A DNA stretch of 64,000 bases from Kribbella rubisoli (GCF_004217145.1 NZ_SHKR01000011.1:1798001-1862000); one strand, 5' to 3'; shown: positions 17,501 to 25,989, counted from the stretch's first letter. Translations and numbers: made by a program. The notes: generated from the letters alone by a model not told the origin.

Positions 17501-19505
17501 CGTCCAACCGCCGACTCGCCAGCCGCGCATGCACCACGTCCAGCGCGGCCCGCTTCTGGCAAACGAAGAGGACACGCTTCCCGCGCGCCACGAAGTCCGC
17601 GATCAGGTTGGTGATCGTCTGCGACTTACCCGTCCCAGGCGGACCCTGGATCACGAAGCTCTCGCCCCGTCGCGCGCGAGCGATCGCCGCCACCTGCGAA
17701 CCATCAGCAGGTACGACGAGATGGCGGTCAGCCGGCGCCAACTCAGGCGGCGTACTGCCGATCGGTCGCGGCCGGTCCGAGAAGAGATGCTCGAACGACG
17801 CCGCCGACTCCCCACTCGTCAGCAGATCGTCGTAATCGCGGACCAACCCCAACGTCCGGTAGTTGAAGTTCGCCAGCGAGACCGCGCACAGATCGACGTC
17901 CCACGAGTACGGCCCGCCCTCGGTGTCCAGCGAGTAGACGTCGGTCTCGAGAGCCTGCGCCGGCCGCGGTGCCTCGCCCAGCGCGATCCCCAGCGGCAGC
18001 GTCTGCTCGGCGATCTGCGTCCGGTAGATCTGCACACCCAGCGGCTGATAGTCCGTACGCCGATACGAGTACGGGTACTGCTTCCCGCCGAACCCCGTCG
18101 CAACGTTCCCGCGCCGCCGCCGGTTGTACGTGCGCAGCCGCGTCATCGCCCGCTGCCGCACCAGGTCGATCCGCGGCTTCTCCCGAAGGTGCAACTGCAG
18201 CCCCGGCTCGGTCGCCTGGATCTCCTTCGCCAACCGCTCGTGCAATTCCCGCAGCGCACCCGGCGACGACAGATCGACCGTCTCCGGCAACGTGATCCCG
18301 TACAAGACCCGCAAACTGTGTCGCAGCGTCGGATTGACCTCGGCAATCGGATCGGTGACCCGCAACGTGTACGAATCCCGCACGCCGCGCTTCCGCGTCA
18401 GCTCCACCTTCGCCAGCACCAACGGCGACGCGATCCGCGTATCGCGGTCGTTCTTCAAGTCATGCCAACGCAGGAACGCCGGCACCAACCGCAGCTGGTC
18501 CTGCCCGTAGTCGGCCCGGTCGCGACGAGCCGTCGAGATCAGCTTGTCCAAGGTGTTCGCGGCGTACGGCGCCTCGTCGTACCGGATCCATTTCCCCAGC
18601 GGCTGTGCCTTCTTCAGCAACTCGCCCGCGAGTTCGTCCCGCCACGTGAACAGCTGCTCCGAGCGGATCGTCCGTACGTCGAGCATCAGCGGCACCGACA
18701 CCTCGGTGAGGTTCAGCGTCTGGGCGGTCGGCCGGAAGTTGATCAGCCGATTACGTCGCGACAGGTCGAACAGCCTGTCCCGCAACGCGCCCAACACCGC
18801 TGTACGCCGGTCCGCCGCGCCCCGGATGATCGCTTCGACGTCGAAGTCCAACGGCTGATCGCGATAGTTCTCGAGCTGCTCGATCAGCGAATGCAGGTCC
18901 TGGGCGCGCCGGTGCCGATCCGGCTCGACCATCTGTGCCGCGACCGAGACGATCACCGGGTGCAGATCCGGATCGAGCTTGTACAAGTTGCCTCGGGCAT
19001 CGATCAGCGTTGCGACGTCCGACGTCCGGGACAGATCGAGACCGCAGCCGAGCGCGAGCAGCAGCTGCCCGAGGCTGAAGATGTCGGTGAGCTGATCATG
19101 GTGACCGACGACGTGCTCCCAGCTCTGCCAGCCGGCCACGAGCGTCGGCGCCGTGATCGCATCCGGCACCGGCTCGGGCACGACGGTCTTCTCCTGACCG
19201 CCGCTGTCGCCGAGGTCGAAGTCGGACTGCCGGTGCGCGACGACCTCGACAGCCGTCGGTCGCGACCCCTGCCGTACGTCGAGCTCATGCACGGCGAGCG
19301 TCGGCCGGCCCGCATCCTCAGGCGCGAAGCCGAGCCGGTTCTGCTCGTCGACGACGATCCGATCCAGACCGCGCAACGGCGCGACGAGCCCGCGCTCGTG
19401 CACCGCGGCCGTCTCGTGGAACAACGGCAGCACGGCAGCCAGCAACGCATCATTACCCAGCCCGCCCTGGGAGACGGCCAGCGCAACGAGATCCTCAGCG
19501 CTCAT
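14523..19505 (-). CDS. Large helicase-nuclease: kinase-like region + DUF4011 + SF1 helicase + MTES_1575-type nuclease
   Basis: 1660 residues from ATG 19505, which overlaps the peptidase stop as ATGA. Residues ~20-215 resemble the C-lobe of a Ser/Thr kinase (DIFSLGQLLLALG and a later Arg-rich helix), but the glycine loop, VAIK lysine and a clean HRD are absent. A DUF4011-like block follows (~225-420; FDLSRRNRLINF). The SF1 helicase core (Upf1/Dna2 type, COG1112) has Walker A QGPPGTGKSQT (~620-628), Walker B VVYDEASQIPVEEA (~1220), VVGDQMQLPPT, WHYRSRSEALI, ENVQGDERDIILMSV and LNVIFSRAREH. The last ~90 residues resemble the REase_MTES_1575/Vsr-like nuclease fold. The architecture is close to helicase-based anti-phage effectors such as Mokosh; that role is inference. 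Confidence 0.85.
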   Translation of the reverse strand: MSAEDLVALAVSQGGLGNDALLAAVLPLFHETAAVHERGLVAPLRGLDRIVVDEQNRLGFAPEDAGRPTLAVHELDVRQGSRPTAVEVVAHRQSDFDLGDSGGQEKTVVPEPVPDAITAPTLVAGWQSWEHVVGHHDQLTDIFSLGQLLLALGCGLDLSRTSDVATLIDARGNLYKLDPDLHPVIVSVAAQMVEPDRHRRAQDLHSLIEQLENYRDQPLDFDVEAIIRGAADRRTAVLGALRDRLFDLSRRNRLINFRPTAQTLNLTEVSVPLMLDVRTIRSEQLFTWRDELAGELLKKAQPLGKWIRYDEAPYAANTLDKLISTARRDRADYGQDQLRLVPAFLRWHDLKNDRDTRIASPLVLAKVELTRKRGVRDSYTLRVTDPIAEVNPTLRHSLRVLYGITLPETVDLSSPGALRELHERLAKEIQATEPGLQLHLREKPRIDLVRQRAMTRLRTYNRRRRGNVATGFGGKQYPYSYRRTDYQPLGVQIYRTQIAEQTLPLGIALGEAPRPAQALETDVYSLDTEGGPYSWDVDLCAVSLANFNYRTLGLVRDYDDLLTSGESAASFEHLFSDRPRPIGSTPPELAPADRHLVVPADGSQVAAIARARRGESFVIQGPPGTGKSQTITNLIADFVARGKRVLFVCQKRAALDVVHARLASRRLDGLCALIHDSQADKKAFVHGLRETYESWLSTEDNLDTLTTHRADLTARVDRLLSTVDTFEHQLATGNPHLRDLINRLAELHAHAWTPESAVPGVGEWWQARDAVREVARELASADPSTGGVLARSSLAFIATEHWDDTDVTVTAGELRARWDVVAAATDGDKTVQEVRGLAGLGRVVGSLVRVDRVGAIVPRSELARELAAAGVERERLVVVEGAAWKEAAGWSDPLAPADARAALKVAQGKEGGVFSFLSGDWRRVKSLVRGRFDATGRAVQPSVTDTLTDLVAAQSASAAVEQHTEQTRRDWAVDDPRVLIDQLAAARKAVPDWQFVLRDGAPAELSRLADALEQAEGPTQDLLADHWDALTVDGIRNLADRLVAESRVVRAVGPRLRDLATATPSVITALRQLDATPDQLEYAVCVAEWERARAAAPLQLSSARVDAIVGELSMVYDDLTELNAQVVTAQVRRRFLAEVAHSEQSVTGMSPEDRERKKTFATGRRELEHEFGKVMRYRSIRDLASGAPGEVVSVLRPVWLMSPSSVSETLPLTTSFDVVVYDEASQIPVEEAIPALHRAPQVIVVGDQMQLPPTQYFRVRTADEEIDVEDEAAEQVGIALTEDSFLSISALRLASTMLTWHYRSRSEALISFSNSAFYQGKLATVPDRLPPHAAPPWTVRSDSPMVSEVCDSMLAGSITAVRLVDGVYIRRTNPAEARWIAALVRETLIRQTGKSLGIVAFSEAQQGEIERALDQLAEADPEFATLYEAEQVRTHGEQDAGLFVKNLENVQGDERDIILMSVCYGTGPDGRMLMNFGPINTSGGEKRLNVIFSRAREHMVIVSSIEPEAITNTYNDGANTLRRFLAYATAVSRGDHAGAKAALTPYAVKAPASARPSAVVEQLAAALEARGVEVDTAVGESVFRCDLALKLPEDAGHRLAVLVDTPDRVASDTLLERLTTHPSALTTTGWRVHHVLTTDWTRSPETVISHLLDALHRPVD

Positions 19506-20665
19506 CCGACCACCTCCGAAGCCTGCACAAACCTCGCTCGTTGCTTGTCGCTCCATCCCAGCTCGTCGTCGGCGACATCGACGTACCCCGGCAGCCCGGA
19601 GCGCCGCGCGAGGGCCAGCGACGCGACCAGTCCGGCGTCGCCCACGTCAGGGTCGGCGGTCGCGAGATCGAGCAGCAGGTAACACAGGTACCGCTTGGTC
19701 GCCGCCGCCAGCGGTCTCGGTCGCGGCATCGGCGCCCCATCCACCGGACGCACAGTCAACGGCTCGTCGAACCGCACAGTTCCCCCGGGCCCGCCCGGAT
19801 CGTCCGCGAATCCGGCAGCCGCTGTCGCAACCGCATCGGTCCGCAAGCCTTCGGTGTGCGCGATCACGGCAGCAAAATCACGGCTGAGCTCGCGCAACAC
19901 CACAGCGTCGAGCAGATCCGGTGCGTCCACGTCGAGCGGCCCGGTCACCAGCTCCTCGACGTACTCACCGTCGACCCAGTTCTTCAACGCCCAGGCCCGT
20001 CCGACGGCCTCAGGATGCGTCGTCCCACGACTCCCCGAACGCAGGTCGAGCGACTCGGCCTGGCGCAGGTACGCCGCGGGGTCCGCAGTACTCAGACCTG
20101 TCTCCAGCTTCAGCAGCGCGCGGATCGTCGTACTCAGATCACCACACGCCGTCAGCGCACCACGGTCCGCGAACAGCTCCGTCGCCAGCGACCAGCGCCG
20201 ATGGGTCTCGAGGTACTGCGACGGGGTCCGCGCGTCACCGGCCGCCGCGTCGAGCAGACGGTCAACGGCGAGATACCCACCGTCCTCGGCCTCCCACAAC
20301 AGCCGATGCGCGAGCTCATGCCCGATCACCGCCGTCAGCTCGTCCTCGTCCAGCCGATCGAGCAGCGGCCCTTGGAAGAGAATGACCGGCCTGACCTGGT
20401 GGATGTACGCCGCGTTCGGCTCCCCACTCACCTGGAAGTACTCGACCTCCGCAGACACGCCCAACGCCTCGGCCGCACGCCGGCCCGCCCGGTGCACGAG
20501 CGGATGCGCGTCCTCCTCCAGACGGTACGCATTCCGCAACAGCACGTCGCGGAGATCGCCCTCCGGTCCGCCGTGCAACGCCGTCCACGCACGCTCGTCC
20601 TGACGACGAACAACCGCCAGGACGGCCCGGTGATACCCAAGGACGGACAACATGTCGGCAACCAT
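19502..20665 (-). CDS. M48-like zinc metallopeptidase, coupled to the helicase-nuclease
   Basis: About 387 residues. AVIGHELAHRL (near residue 115) supplies the HExxH zinc motif. A downstream ATELFADRGAL (near 163) supplies the third-ligand Glu and Asp in the ExxxD form seen in M48 peptidases. Unlike HtpX it has no transmembrane helices, so it is cytosolic. The start may be ATG 20665, GTG 20671 or ATG 20653. Its stop overlaps the helicase start by 4 bp, giving a tight two-gene operon. A soluble M48 protease beside a helicase-nuclease suggests proteolytic activation or a second effector; this is inference. Confidence 0.8.
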   Translation of the reverse strand: MVADMLSVLGYHRAVLAVVRRQDERAWTALHGGPEGDLRDVLLRNAYRLEEDAHPLVHRAGRRAAEALGVSAEVEYFQVSGEPNAAYIHQVRPVILFQGPLLDRLDEDELTAVIGHELAHRLLWEAEDGGYLAVDRLLDAAAGDARTPSQYLETHRRWSLATELFADRGALTACGDLSTTIRALLKLETGLSTADPAAYLRQAESLDLRSGSRGTTHPEAVGRAWALKNWVDGEYVEELVTGPLDVDAPDLLDAVVLRELSRDFAAVIAHTEGLRTDAVATAAAGFADDPGGPGGTVRFDEPLTVRPVDGAPMPRPRPLAAATKRYLCYLLLDLATADPDVGDAGLVASLALARRSGLPGYVDVADDELGWSDKQRARFVQASEVVG

Positions 20666-20792
20666 AACCACCCGGACCGACGAAAAGCTGCGCCAACGAC
20701 AGGAGGTAGTCCGCTCGAGGACCGACCATCACGCCTCAGCCGGGAGGCGAGCAGCGCCCATCACCCGACTACCTCGTGTCCTTAGGCCAGGA

Positions 20793-21707
20793 TCATTCAG
20801 GTGTTGGACGGCAGACGCCATTGGCAGCAGCGCTGGCAGCCAGGGCCGCGGCTGCAAGGTTGCCGGACGAGGAGCCGGCGGCCGCAGTGTCGGTCCGGTC
20901 CGTTCGGGAGGTGTGCCGGCCGATCGGCACGACCATCGGCGTACCGGCAACTGGATCGGGAACGACCTTGACGGCCAGGCCGAAGACATCCTGGACGACG
21001 TCCTCGGTGATCACCTCGGACGGGTTGCCCTCGGCAACGATGTCGCCGTCCTTCATCGCGATCAGGTGGTCGCCGAACCGGCAGGCCTGGTTGAGGTCGT
21101 GCAGCACGAGCACGATCGTGCGGTCGTCGGACTTGTTCAGGTCGACCAGCAGATCGAGGACTTCGAACTGGTGCGTCAGGTCGAGGAACGTCGTCGGCTC
21201 GTCCAGCAGCAGGATGTCGGTCTCCTGCGCCAGCGCCATCGCGATCCACACCCGCTGCCGCTGACCGCCGGACAGCTCGTCGATCGGCCGGTCCGCGATC
21301 GACAGTACGTCGGTCGACGTCATCGCCTCCGCGACCGCTTCGTCGTCGGACTTCGACCACTGCCGGATCCACCGGGTCCGCGGGTACCGCCCACGCCCGA
21401 CCAGGTCCGCGACCGTGATCCCCTCCGGCGCGGTCGGCGACTGCGGCAGCAGACCGAGCTTGGTCGCCACCTCGCGCGTCGGGATCTGCTGGATGCTCTT
21501 GCCGTCCAGCAGCACGGTCCCACGCGACGGCTTCAGCAACCGCGCCAACGTCTTCAGCAGCGTCGACTTGCCGCACGCGTTGGCGCCGACGATGACTGTG
21601 ATCTTCCCGGTCGGGATCCGCACCGACAGGTCGTGGATGATCTCCCGCTGGTCGTACCCGACCGCGAGACCGTCGGCAGCCAAGCTGTGTTCCACAACGT
21701 TCTCCAT
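20793..21707 (-). CDS. Iron-siderophore ABC transporter ATP-binding protein (FepC/FecE-like)
   Basis: 304 residues. Walker A GANACGKSTLLKTL, Q-loop LGLLPQSPT, signature LSGGQRQRVW, Walker B ILLLDEPTTFLDL and switch His in VLHDL are all present. It powers import of ferric siderophores with the two FecCD permeases immediately upstream (3-bp gap). The last ~45 residues are an Ala/Ser/Thr-rich tail that extends past the normal end of FepC proteins and has no clear function. Confidence 0.94.
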   Translation of the reverse strand: MENVVEHSLAADGLAVGYDQREIIHDLSVRIPTGKITVIVGANACGKSTLLKTLARLLKPSRGTVLLDGKSIQQIPTREVATKLGLLPQSPTAPEGITVADLVGRGRYPRTRWIRQWSKSDDEAVAEAMTSTDVLSIADRPIDELSGGQRQRVWIAMALAQETDILLLDEPTTFLDLTHQFEVLDLLVDLNKSDDRTIVLVLHDLNQACRFGDHLIAMKDGDIVAEGNPSEVITEDVVQDVFGLAVKVVPDPVAGTPMVVPIGRHTSRTDRTDTAAAGSSSGNLAAAALAASAAANGVCRPTPE

Positions 21708-21710
21708 CTC

Positions 21711-22748
21711 TCAGCCACCACTTCCGACACGGTTGGCCCGGGCCAGCAGGAACATCAGGTACGGCGCACCCACGACACCGGTCACGACGCCGACCGGCAG
21801 CTGCATGTCCCCGAACGCGTGCTGGGCAACAAGATCCGACAACGCCACCACCAGCGCCCCGAGCAACCCGGACGCGATCATCGCCGGCCCCGGCGACCGG
21901 GTGAGCCGCCGCGCGATCGGCGGCGCCACGAACGCCACGAACCCGATCGGCCCCGCCGCAGCAGTAGCCACCGCAGCGAGTAGTACGGCGATCACGATCA
22001 GCCCGAGCCGCGACACCTCCACCCGCAACCCCAGCCCGTACGCCGTCTCGTCGCCGAGCTGCAGGATCCGCAGCTGATGCACGAGGAATACCATGAACGG
22101 CAGCAGCACGACGAACGTGATCGCCAGCGACCGTACGTTCGACCAGTCCCGCCCGTTCAGGCTCCCGGTCAGCCAGATCAGCGCCTGCTGAGCGATCTCC
22201 ACCCGCGCCTTCGTCAGCAGGTACGACGTGATGCTGGTCGCGATCGCGCCGATCCCGATGCCGATCAGGATCAACCGGTAACTCGACACCCCGTGCCGCC
22301 AGGCGAGCACGTACATGAGGAACGCGGTCAGCACCGCGCCGGCGATCGCGAACGCCGACACCGCGACCCCGGTGAGGCTGAGCGTCACGATCGCGAACAC
22401 CGCGAACGCGCTCGCGCCGTACGTCACGCCGATGATGTCCGGGCTGGCCAGCGGGTTGCGGGCGACGCTCTGGAAGATCGCGCCGGACAGGCCCAGCGCC
22501 GTACCGACGAGGAGGCCGGTGAGTGCCCTGGGCAACCGAAGCGTGTTGACGATGAACTCGGTCGCGTGATCGCCGCCGCCGAACAGCGTCTTCACCACGT
22601 CGATCACCGGGATCTTGAAGTCACCCAGCGACAACGAGACACAGAAGGTCGCGAACACCACGACTGCCAGCACGACTGTGACCACGAGCGAACGGGTCTG
22701 ACGGGCGGCGCGCGCCCGGGCAATGACCTGAACTGCCTCGGCCGTCAC
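21711..22748 (-). CDS. FecCD-family iron-siderophore permease (second subunit)
   Basis: 345 residues with about ten transmembrane helices. Family landmarks are LRLPRALTGLLVGTALGLSG, RNPLASPDIIGVTYGA and AGPIGFVAFVAPPIAR (the helix contacting the ATPase). It overlaps the upstream permease by 4 bp, as expected for a FepD/FepG pair that forms a heterodimeric channel. Confidence 0.93.
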   Translation of the reverse strand: MTAEAVQVIARARAARQTRSLVVTVVLAVVVFATFCVSLSLGDFKIPVIDVVKTLFGGGDHATEFIVNTLRLPRALTGLLVGTALGLSGAIFQSVARNPLASPDIIGVTYGASAFAVFAIVTLSLTGVAVSAFAIAGAVLTAFLMYVLAWRHGVSSYRLILIGIGIGAIATSITSYLLTKARVEIAQQALIWLTGSLNGRDWSNVRSLAITFVVLLPFMVFLVHQLRILQLGDETAYGLGLRVEVSRLGLIVIAVLLAAVATAAAGPIGFVAFVAPPIARRLTRSPGPAMIASGLLGALVVALSDLVAQHAFGDMQLPVGVVTGVVGAPYLMFLLARANRVGSGG

Positions 22749-23818
22749 AGGTCCGCCAGCTTCCGTCGGCGTACCAGGATGATGAAGAAGGGCGCACCGA
22801 GGATCGCAGTGACGACGCCGACCTGCAGCTCACCGGGCAGCGCGACGACCCGGCCGATCACGTCCGAACCCAGCAGCAGGATCGGCGCGAGCAGCATCGA
22901 GTACGGCAGGATCCATCGGTAATCCGGACCGGTCACCAGCCGCGCCACGTGCGGGATGGTCAACCCGATGAACCCGATCGGCCCCGCCGCTGCCGTCGCC
23001 GCGCCACACAGCAGTACGACGACGACCGCGACGAACAACCGAGCCAGTCCGACCCGCTGGCCGAGCGACTTCGCCACGTCGTCACCCAGCGACATCGCGT
23101 TCAGCACCCGGCCACAGAACAGCGAAAGCACGACTCCGACCAGGATGAACGGCGCAACCTGCGCCGCGACGTCCGAACCGCGACCCGCGAACGACCCGAC
23201 CGACCAGAACCGGAACTGGTCGAACGTGTCCACGTCACCGATCAGCAGAGCCGTCGTCAATGACCCGAGCATCGCCGTCAGCGCCGCCCCCGCGAGCGCA
23301 AGCTTCACCGGCGTCGCGCCCTCACGTCCGAGCGACCCGAGGAAGTAGACGGCCACGGAGGCTGCCGCGGCGCCGGCGAAGGCGAGCCAGACGTACGCCG
23401 TCAACGTCGACAACCCGAACCAGTAGATGCCCCCGACAACGAACAACGCGGCGCCGCCGTTCACCCCGAGGATGCCCGGATCGGCCAGCGGGTTGCGGGT
23501 CACGCCCTGCATCAACGCCCCGGACAGCCCGAGCGCGGCGCCGACCATCAGACCGATCAGCGTCCGCGGCACCCGCAGAGACCTGACGATCACGTGATCG
23601 GTGTTCGACTCGTTGTAGTGGCGCAGGGCGTCGATCACCGTGGAAAGCGGGATCTGCTTCGACCCGATCGCGATGCTGAGCAGCATCACCAGGATCAGCA
23701 GGACGAGACAGCCGATCAGTCCGAGGACGAGCGTGGTCCGCCGGGCCCGGCGTTGAGGACGCGCGGGAGCGGCTGCCAGGTCGGGGTCGGCGGATGCGAC
23801 AGCACTAGGCGGGGGCAT
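22745..23818 (-). CDS. FecCD-family iron-siderophore permease (first subunit)
   Basis: 357 residues, about ten transmembrane helices after a ~30-residue cytoplasmic leader. Motifs include LRVPRTLIGLMVGAALGLSG, RNPLADPGILGVNGGAALF and AGPIGFIGLTIPHVAR. It is the first gene of the uptake operon. Its start lies 19 bp from an IdeR/DtxR box. The usual substrate-binding lipoprotein gene is not in the operon or elsewhere in the window. Confidence 0.93.
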   Translation of the reverse strand: MPPPSAVASADPDLAAAPARPQRRARRTTLVLGLIGCLVLLILVMLLSIAIGSKQIPLSTVIDALRHYNESNTDHVIVRSLRVPRTLIGLMVGAALGLSGALMQGVTRNPLADPGILGVNGGAALFVVGGIYWFGLSTLTAYVWLAFAGAAAASVAVYFLGSLGREGATPVKLALAGAALTAMLGSLTTALLIGDVDTFDQFRFWSVGSFAGRGSDVAAQVAPFILVGVVLSLFCGRVLNAMSLGDDVAKSLGQRVGLARLFVAVVVVLLCGAATAAAGPIGFIGLTIPHVARLVTGPDYRWILPYSMLLAPILLLGSDVIGRVVALPGELQVGVVTAILGAPFFIILVRRRKLADL

Positions 23819-23836
23819 TGGACTTTCGGGATCCTC

Positions 23837-23855
23837 TTAGGTAAGGCTAACCTCT
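23837..23855. promoter_or_regulatory. IdeR/DtxR-type iron box between the siderophore permease and SIP genes
   Basis: TTAGGTAAGGCTAACCTCT matches the 19-bp consensus TWAGGTWAGSCTWACCTWA at 17 positions; only the last two differ. It sits 19 bp upstream of the permease start and about 80 bp upstream of the divergent flavoprotein start. Iron-loaded IdeR would therefore repress the uptake operon and possibly both directions. Regulator identity follows from established knowledge of the motif. Confidence 0.88.
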
Positions 23856-23933
23856 GGGTGCTTCACCATAACCCGGCCGCCCACGGGCGCGCACCTGCGC
23901 CTCCCCCTGCGAAGTTTATGGAGAAACCACAGT

Positions 23934-24740
23934 ATGACGACTGTGCTCGAGCGACCGATCGAGTTCGACTCGCTGCTGGCCACCGTGGCGGCCGTCGACG
24001 ACCTGAGCCCGCATCTGCGCCGCGTGACGTTCGTCGCACCGCGGATCGCCGAGGCGGTCACGGCCGGTCCTGACCAGCGGATCAAGGTCCTGCTCGCCCC
24101 GCCGAACGGCACCGCGATCAAGCTCCCGTCAGGCCCGGAGTGGTACGCCGAATGGTGCGCGCAGCCCGTCGACGAACGTTTCATCATGCGGACGTACACC
24201 GTGCGCGCACTCCGCCCGGAGGTCGCCGAGCTCGACGTCGAGTTCGTCCTGCACGGAGTCAACGGGCCGGCGTCGGCGTGGGTCAGCGAGGCTCAGATCG
24301 GCGACGCGGTCGGTCTGCTGCTGCCGTTCGCGGTCGACACCACGAGCACCAAGGGTCTGCTGCACTCCGGCATCGACTACGTGCCGCCGGCAAGCAGCGT
24401 GCGCCGGATCCTGGTCGCGGACGAGACCGCGCTTCCGGCGGTGGCCGGCATCCTCGAGGAGCTGCCGGCCGACGTACATGCCACTGTGTTCATCGCCGTA
24501 CCGGATGCTGCTGACGCGCGGCCGCTGCCCGGAAACGCGGACATCACCTGGGTCACCGACGGATCGTTGCTCGAGGCACTCAAGGCGGCCAGGCTGCCGT
24601 TCGACGCGGACTACGCCTGGGTCGCCGGCGAGTCCTCGATGATCAAGTCGGTACGCCGTCACCTGGTCAACGTCGTCGGGATGCCGAAGGCCGCGATCTC
24701 CTTCCAGGGCTACTGGAAGCGCGGCGAAGCCCACTGCTGA
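23934..24740 (+). CDS. Siderophore-interacting protein (FAD-dependent ferric-siderophore reductase)
   Basis: 268 residues of the SIP/ViuB family. The FAD-binding signature MRTYTVRAL (about residue 85) is clear, as are the N-terminal DDLSPHLRRVTF and the C-terminal VAGESSMIKSVRRHLV and FQGYWKRGEAHC of the NAD(P)H-binding half. It reduces Fe(III) in imported siderophores to release iron in the cytoplasm. GGAG lies 10 nt before ATG 23934. It is divergent from the uptake operon across an IdeR box. Confidence 0.93.
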   Translation: MTTVLERPIEFDSLLATVAAVDDLSPHLRRVTFVAPRIAEAVTAGPDQRIKVLLAPPNGTAIKLPSGPEWYAEWCAQPVDERFIMRTYTVRALRPEVAELDVEFVLHGVNGPASAWVSEAQIGDAVGLLLPFAVDTTSTKGLLHSGIDYVPPASSVRRILVADETALPAVAGILEELPADVHATVFIAVPDAADARPLPGNADITWVTDGSLLEALKAARLPFDADYAWVAGESSMIKSVRRHLVNVVGMPKAAISFQGYWKRGEAHC

Positions 24741-24744
24741 AGAT

Positions 24745-24782
24745 CCGGGAGAGCTGAAGGGCAGAGATTCCAGCCCTCCCGG
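24745..24782. terminator. Convergent hairpin between SIP and alginate-lyase-like genes
   Basis: The right arm GCCCTCCCGG (24773-24782) pairs with CCGGGA (24745-24750) and GGGC (24759-24762), leaving an 8-nt bulge on the left. It fills the short space between two convergent genes and could serve both. Confidence 0.45.
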
Positions 24783-24792
24783 AAGCCTTCTG

Positions 24793-25989
24793 CTAGGACG
24801 GGTTCTCGGCGTGGGTGAGCGTCTCCCACGCGACGAACAGGTTGTTCGAACCCGCCGGGCGGCGGGACTCGGTCAACGCCTGGGTGTTCGCCATCGCGAT
24901 CCCCAGCCGGGTGTGCAGTGCGTTGAAGCCGACCTCGGTGACCGGGCCGAGGCCGCGGTTGACCGTGCCCTTGCAGAGCCAGGACGGCACCGGCTCGAGG
25001 TTGCGCTCCCAGCGGGACTGGAACCCGAGCGCCTGACGGAGCCGTTCACCGAACTCCGGGTACATGTCGATGCCCTGGATCCGCGCGGTCTCCAGCACAT
25101 GTGAGATCGACGAGATGCCATAGCCGGTGTGGGTGAAGTCGCGGCAGGTCTCCTGAGTCAAGCCTGTCACGAACGTCCCCTGGCCCTGCCAGTAGCTGAC
25201 GATCTTATCGCGGGTGTTGAGGTTCTGGCTCGGCACCGTCTTGGGCAGCGCACCGTCCGACTCCAGATACACGTACGCCGGAACGCGCAGCCGGTACAGC
25301 GAGATCGCCTTGTCGTAGATGGTCTTGTCCTCGAGGAACACGCCGATGCCCTGGAGGGCCTCGGTCATGCTCAACTCCCAGTTCCCATTGGAGTTCGAGC
25401 CGTTGATCATCTCCGGCACGTAGACGTTGCGCAGCATGGTCGCGAACCGGCCCGAATTCGGCCAGTTGCCGTACACATGCTTGATGATCTCCGCAGCCTT
25501 CGGCCACGAGGAGGCGGACCAGGCCGTCTGCAGCGGTGCGTTGCTATTGGTGTGGTCCTGGATCGTTGCCGACCAGGCATCCATCAGCTGGATCGACTTT
25601 TGCGCGTAGCGGTCGTCGCGGGTCAGATACCAGAGCAGTGCGTCCGTGTACGCCGCGATGGCGTCCTCGCGCTCGTCGGTGCAGCCGAGGTTCGGGTTCG
25701 AGTACGGACCGCATTCGACCACCGCGCGCGGTTTGGGCGTACGGGAGAGGGATGCGTACGTGCTGCTCTTGGCCTGGTTGAACGCGTTGGTCCACGGCTG
25801 CGCGCCGGCCTGCACCTTGGCCCGGACGAAGTCGAGTTGAGCCACGCTCACACCGACACCGGGATGGGTGAACGCGGCCGGTGCGTCCTCTTTCGCCGGA
25901 GCGTTCGAGGACGCGACTGCGGGACTGCTGAGGGTCCCGGCAACCAGCGCAGCACAGGCTGCGGCCAGGACCAGGGGTTTCTTTCTCAT
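24793..25989 (-). CDS. Secreted alginate-lyase-family (PL5-like) enzyme
   Basis: 398 residues starting MRKKPLVLAAACAALVAG, a Sec signal peptide ending PAVA. ATG 25989 has AGGA 8 nt upstream; an upstream start would spoil the signal peptide. The mature protein is an all-helical alpha/alpha-toroid. It contains the family block SNGNWELSMTEALQGIGVFL, with the Asn expected in the catalytic region, and several conserved Trp/Tyr residues. It probably degrades a uronic-acid polysaccharide outside the cell. Substrate could differ from alginate, as many actinobacterial members are uncharacterised. Confidence 0.82.
   Translation of the reverse strand: MRKKPLVLAAACAALVAGTLSSPAVASSNAPAKEDAPAAFTHPGVGVSVAQLDFVRAKVQAGAQPWTNAFNQAKSSTYASLSRTPKPRAVVECGPYSNPNLGCTDEREDAIAAYTDALLWYLTRDDRYAQKSIQLMDAWSATIQDHTNSNAPLQTAWSASSWPKAAEIIKHVYGNWPNSGRFATMLRNVYVPEMINGSNSNGNWELSMTEALQGIGVFLEDKTIYDKAISLYRLRVPAYVYLESDGALPKTVPSQNLNTRDKIVSYWQGQGTFVTGLTQETCRDFTHTGYGISSISHVLETARIQGIDMYPEFGERLRQALGFQSRWERNLEPVPSWLCKGTVNRGLGPVTEVGFNALHTRLGIAMANTQALTESRRPAGSNNLFVAWETLTHAENPS

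Noticed and set aside
17448..19682. Long + strand open frame (~740 codons) across the helicase gene
   Set aside because: It is an Arg/Gln-rich shadow of the helicase coding strand with no motif or sensible start.
20672..20792. Inverted repeat GAGGTAGTC / GACTACCTC (20703-20711 and 20767-20775) as a terminator of the siderophore operon
   Set aside because: The 55-nt spacing makes a poor hairpin. It may be a coincidence or a protein site, and I could not support either.
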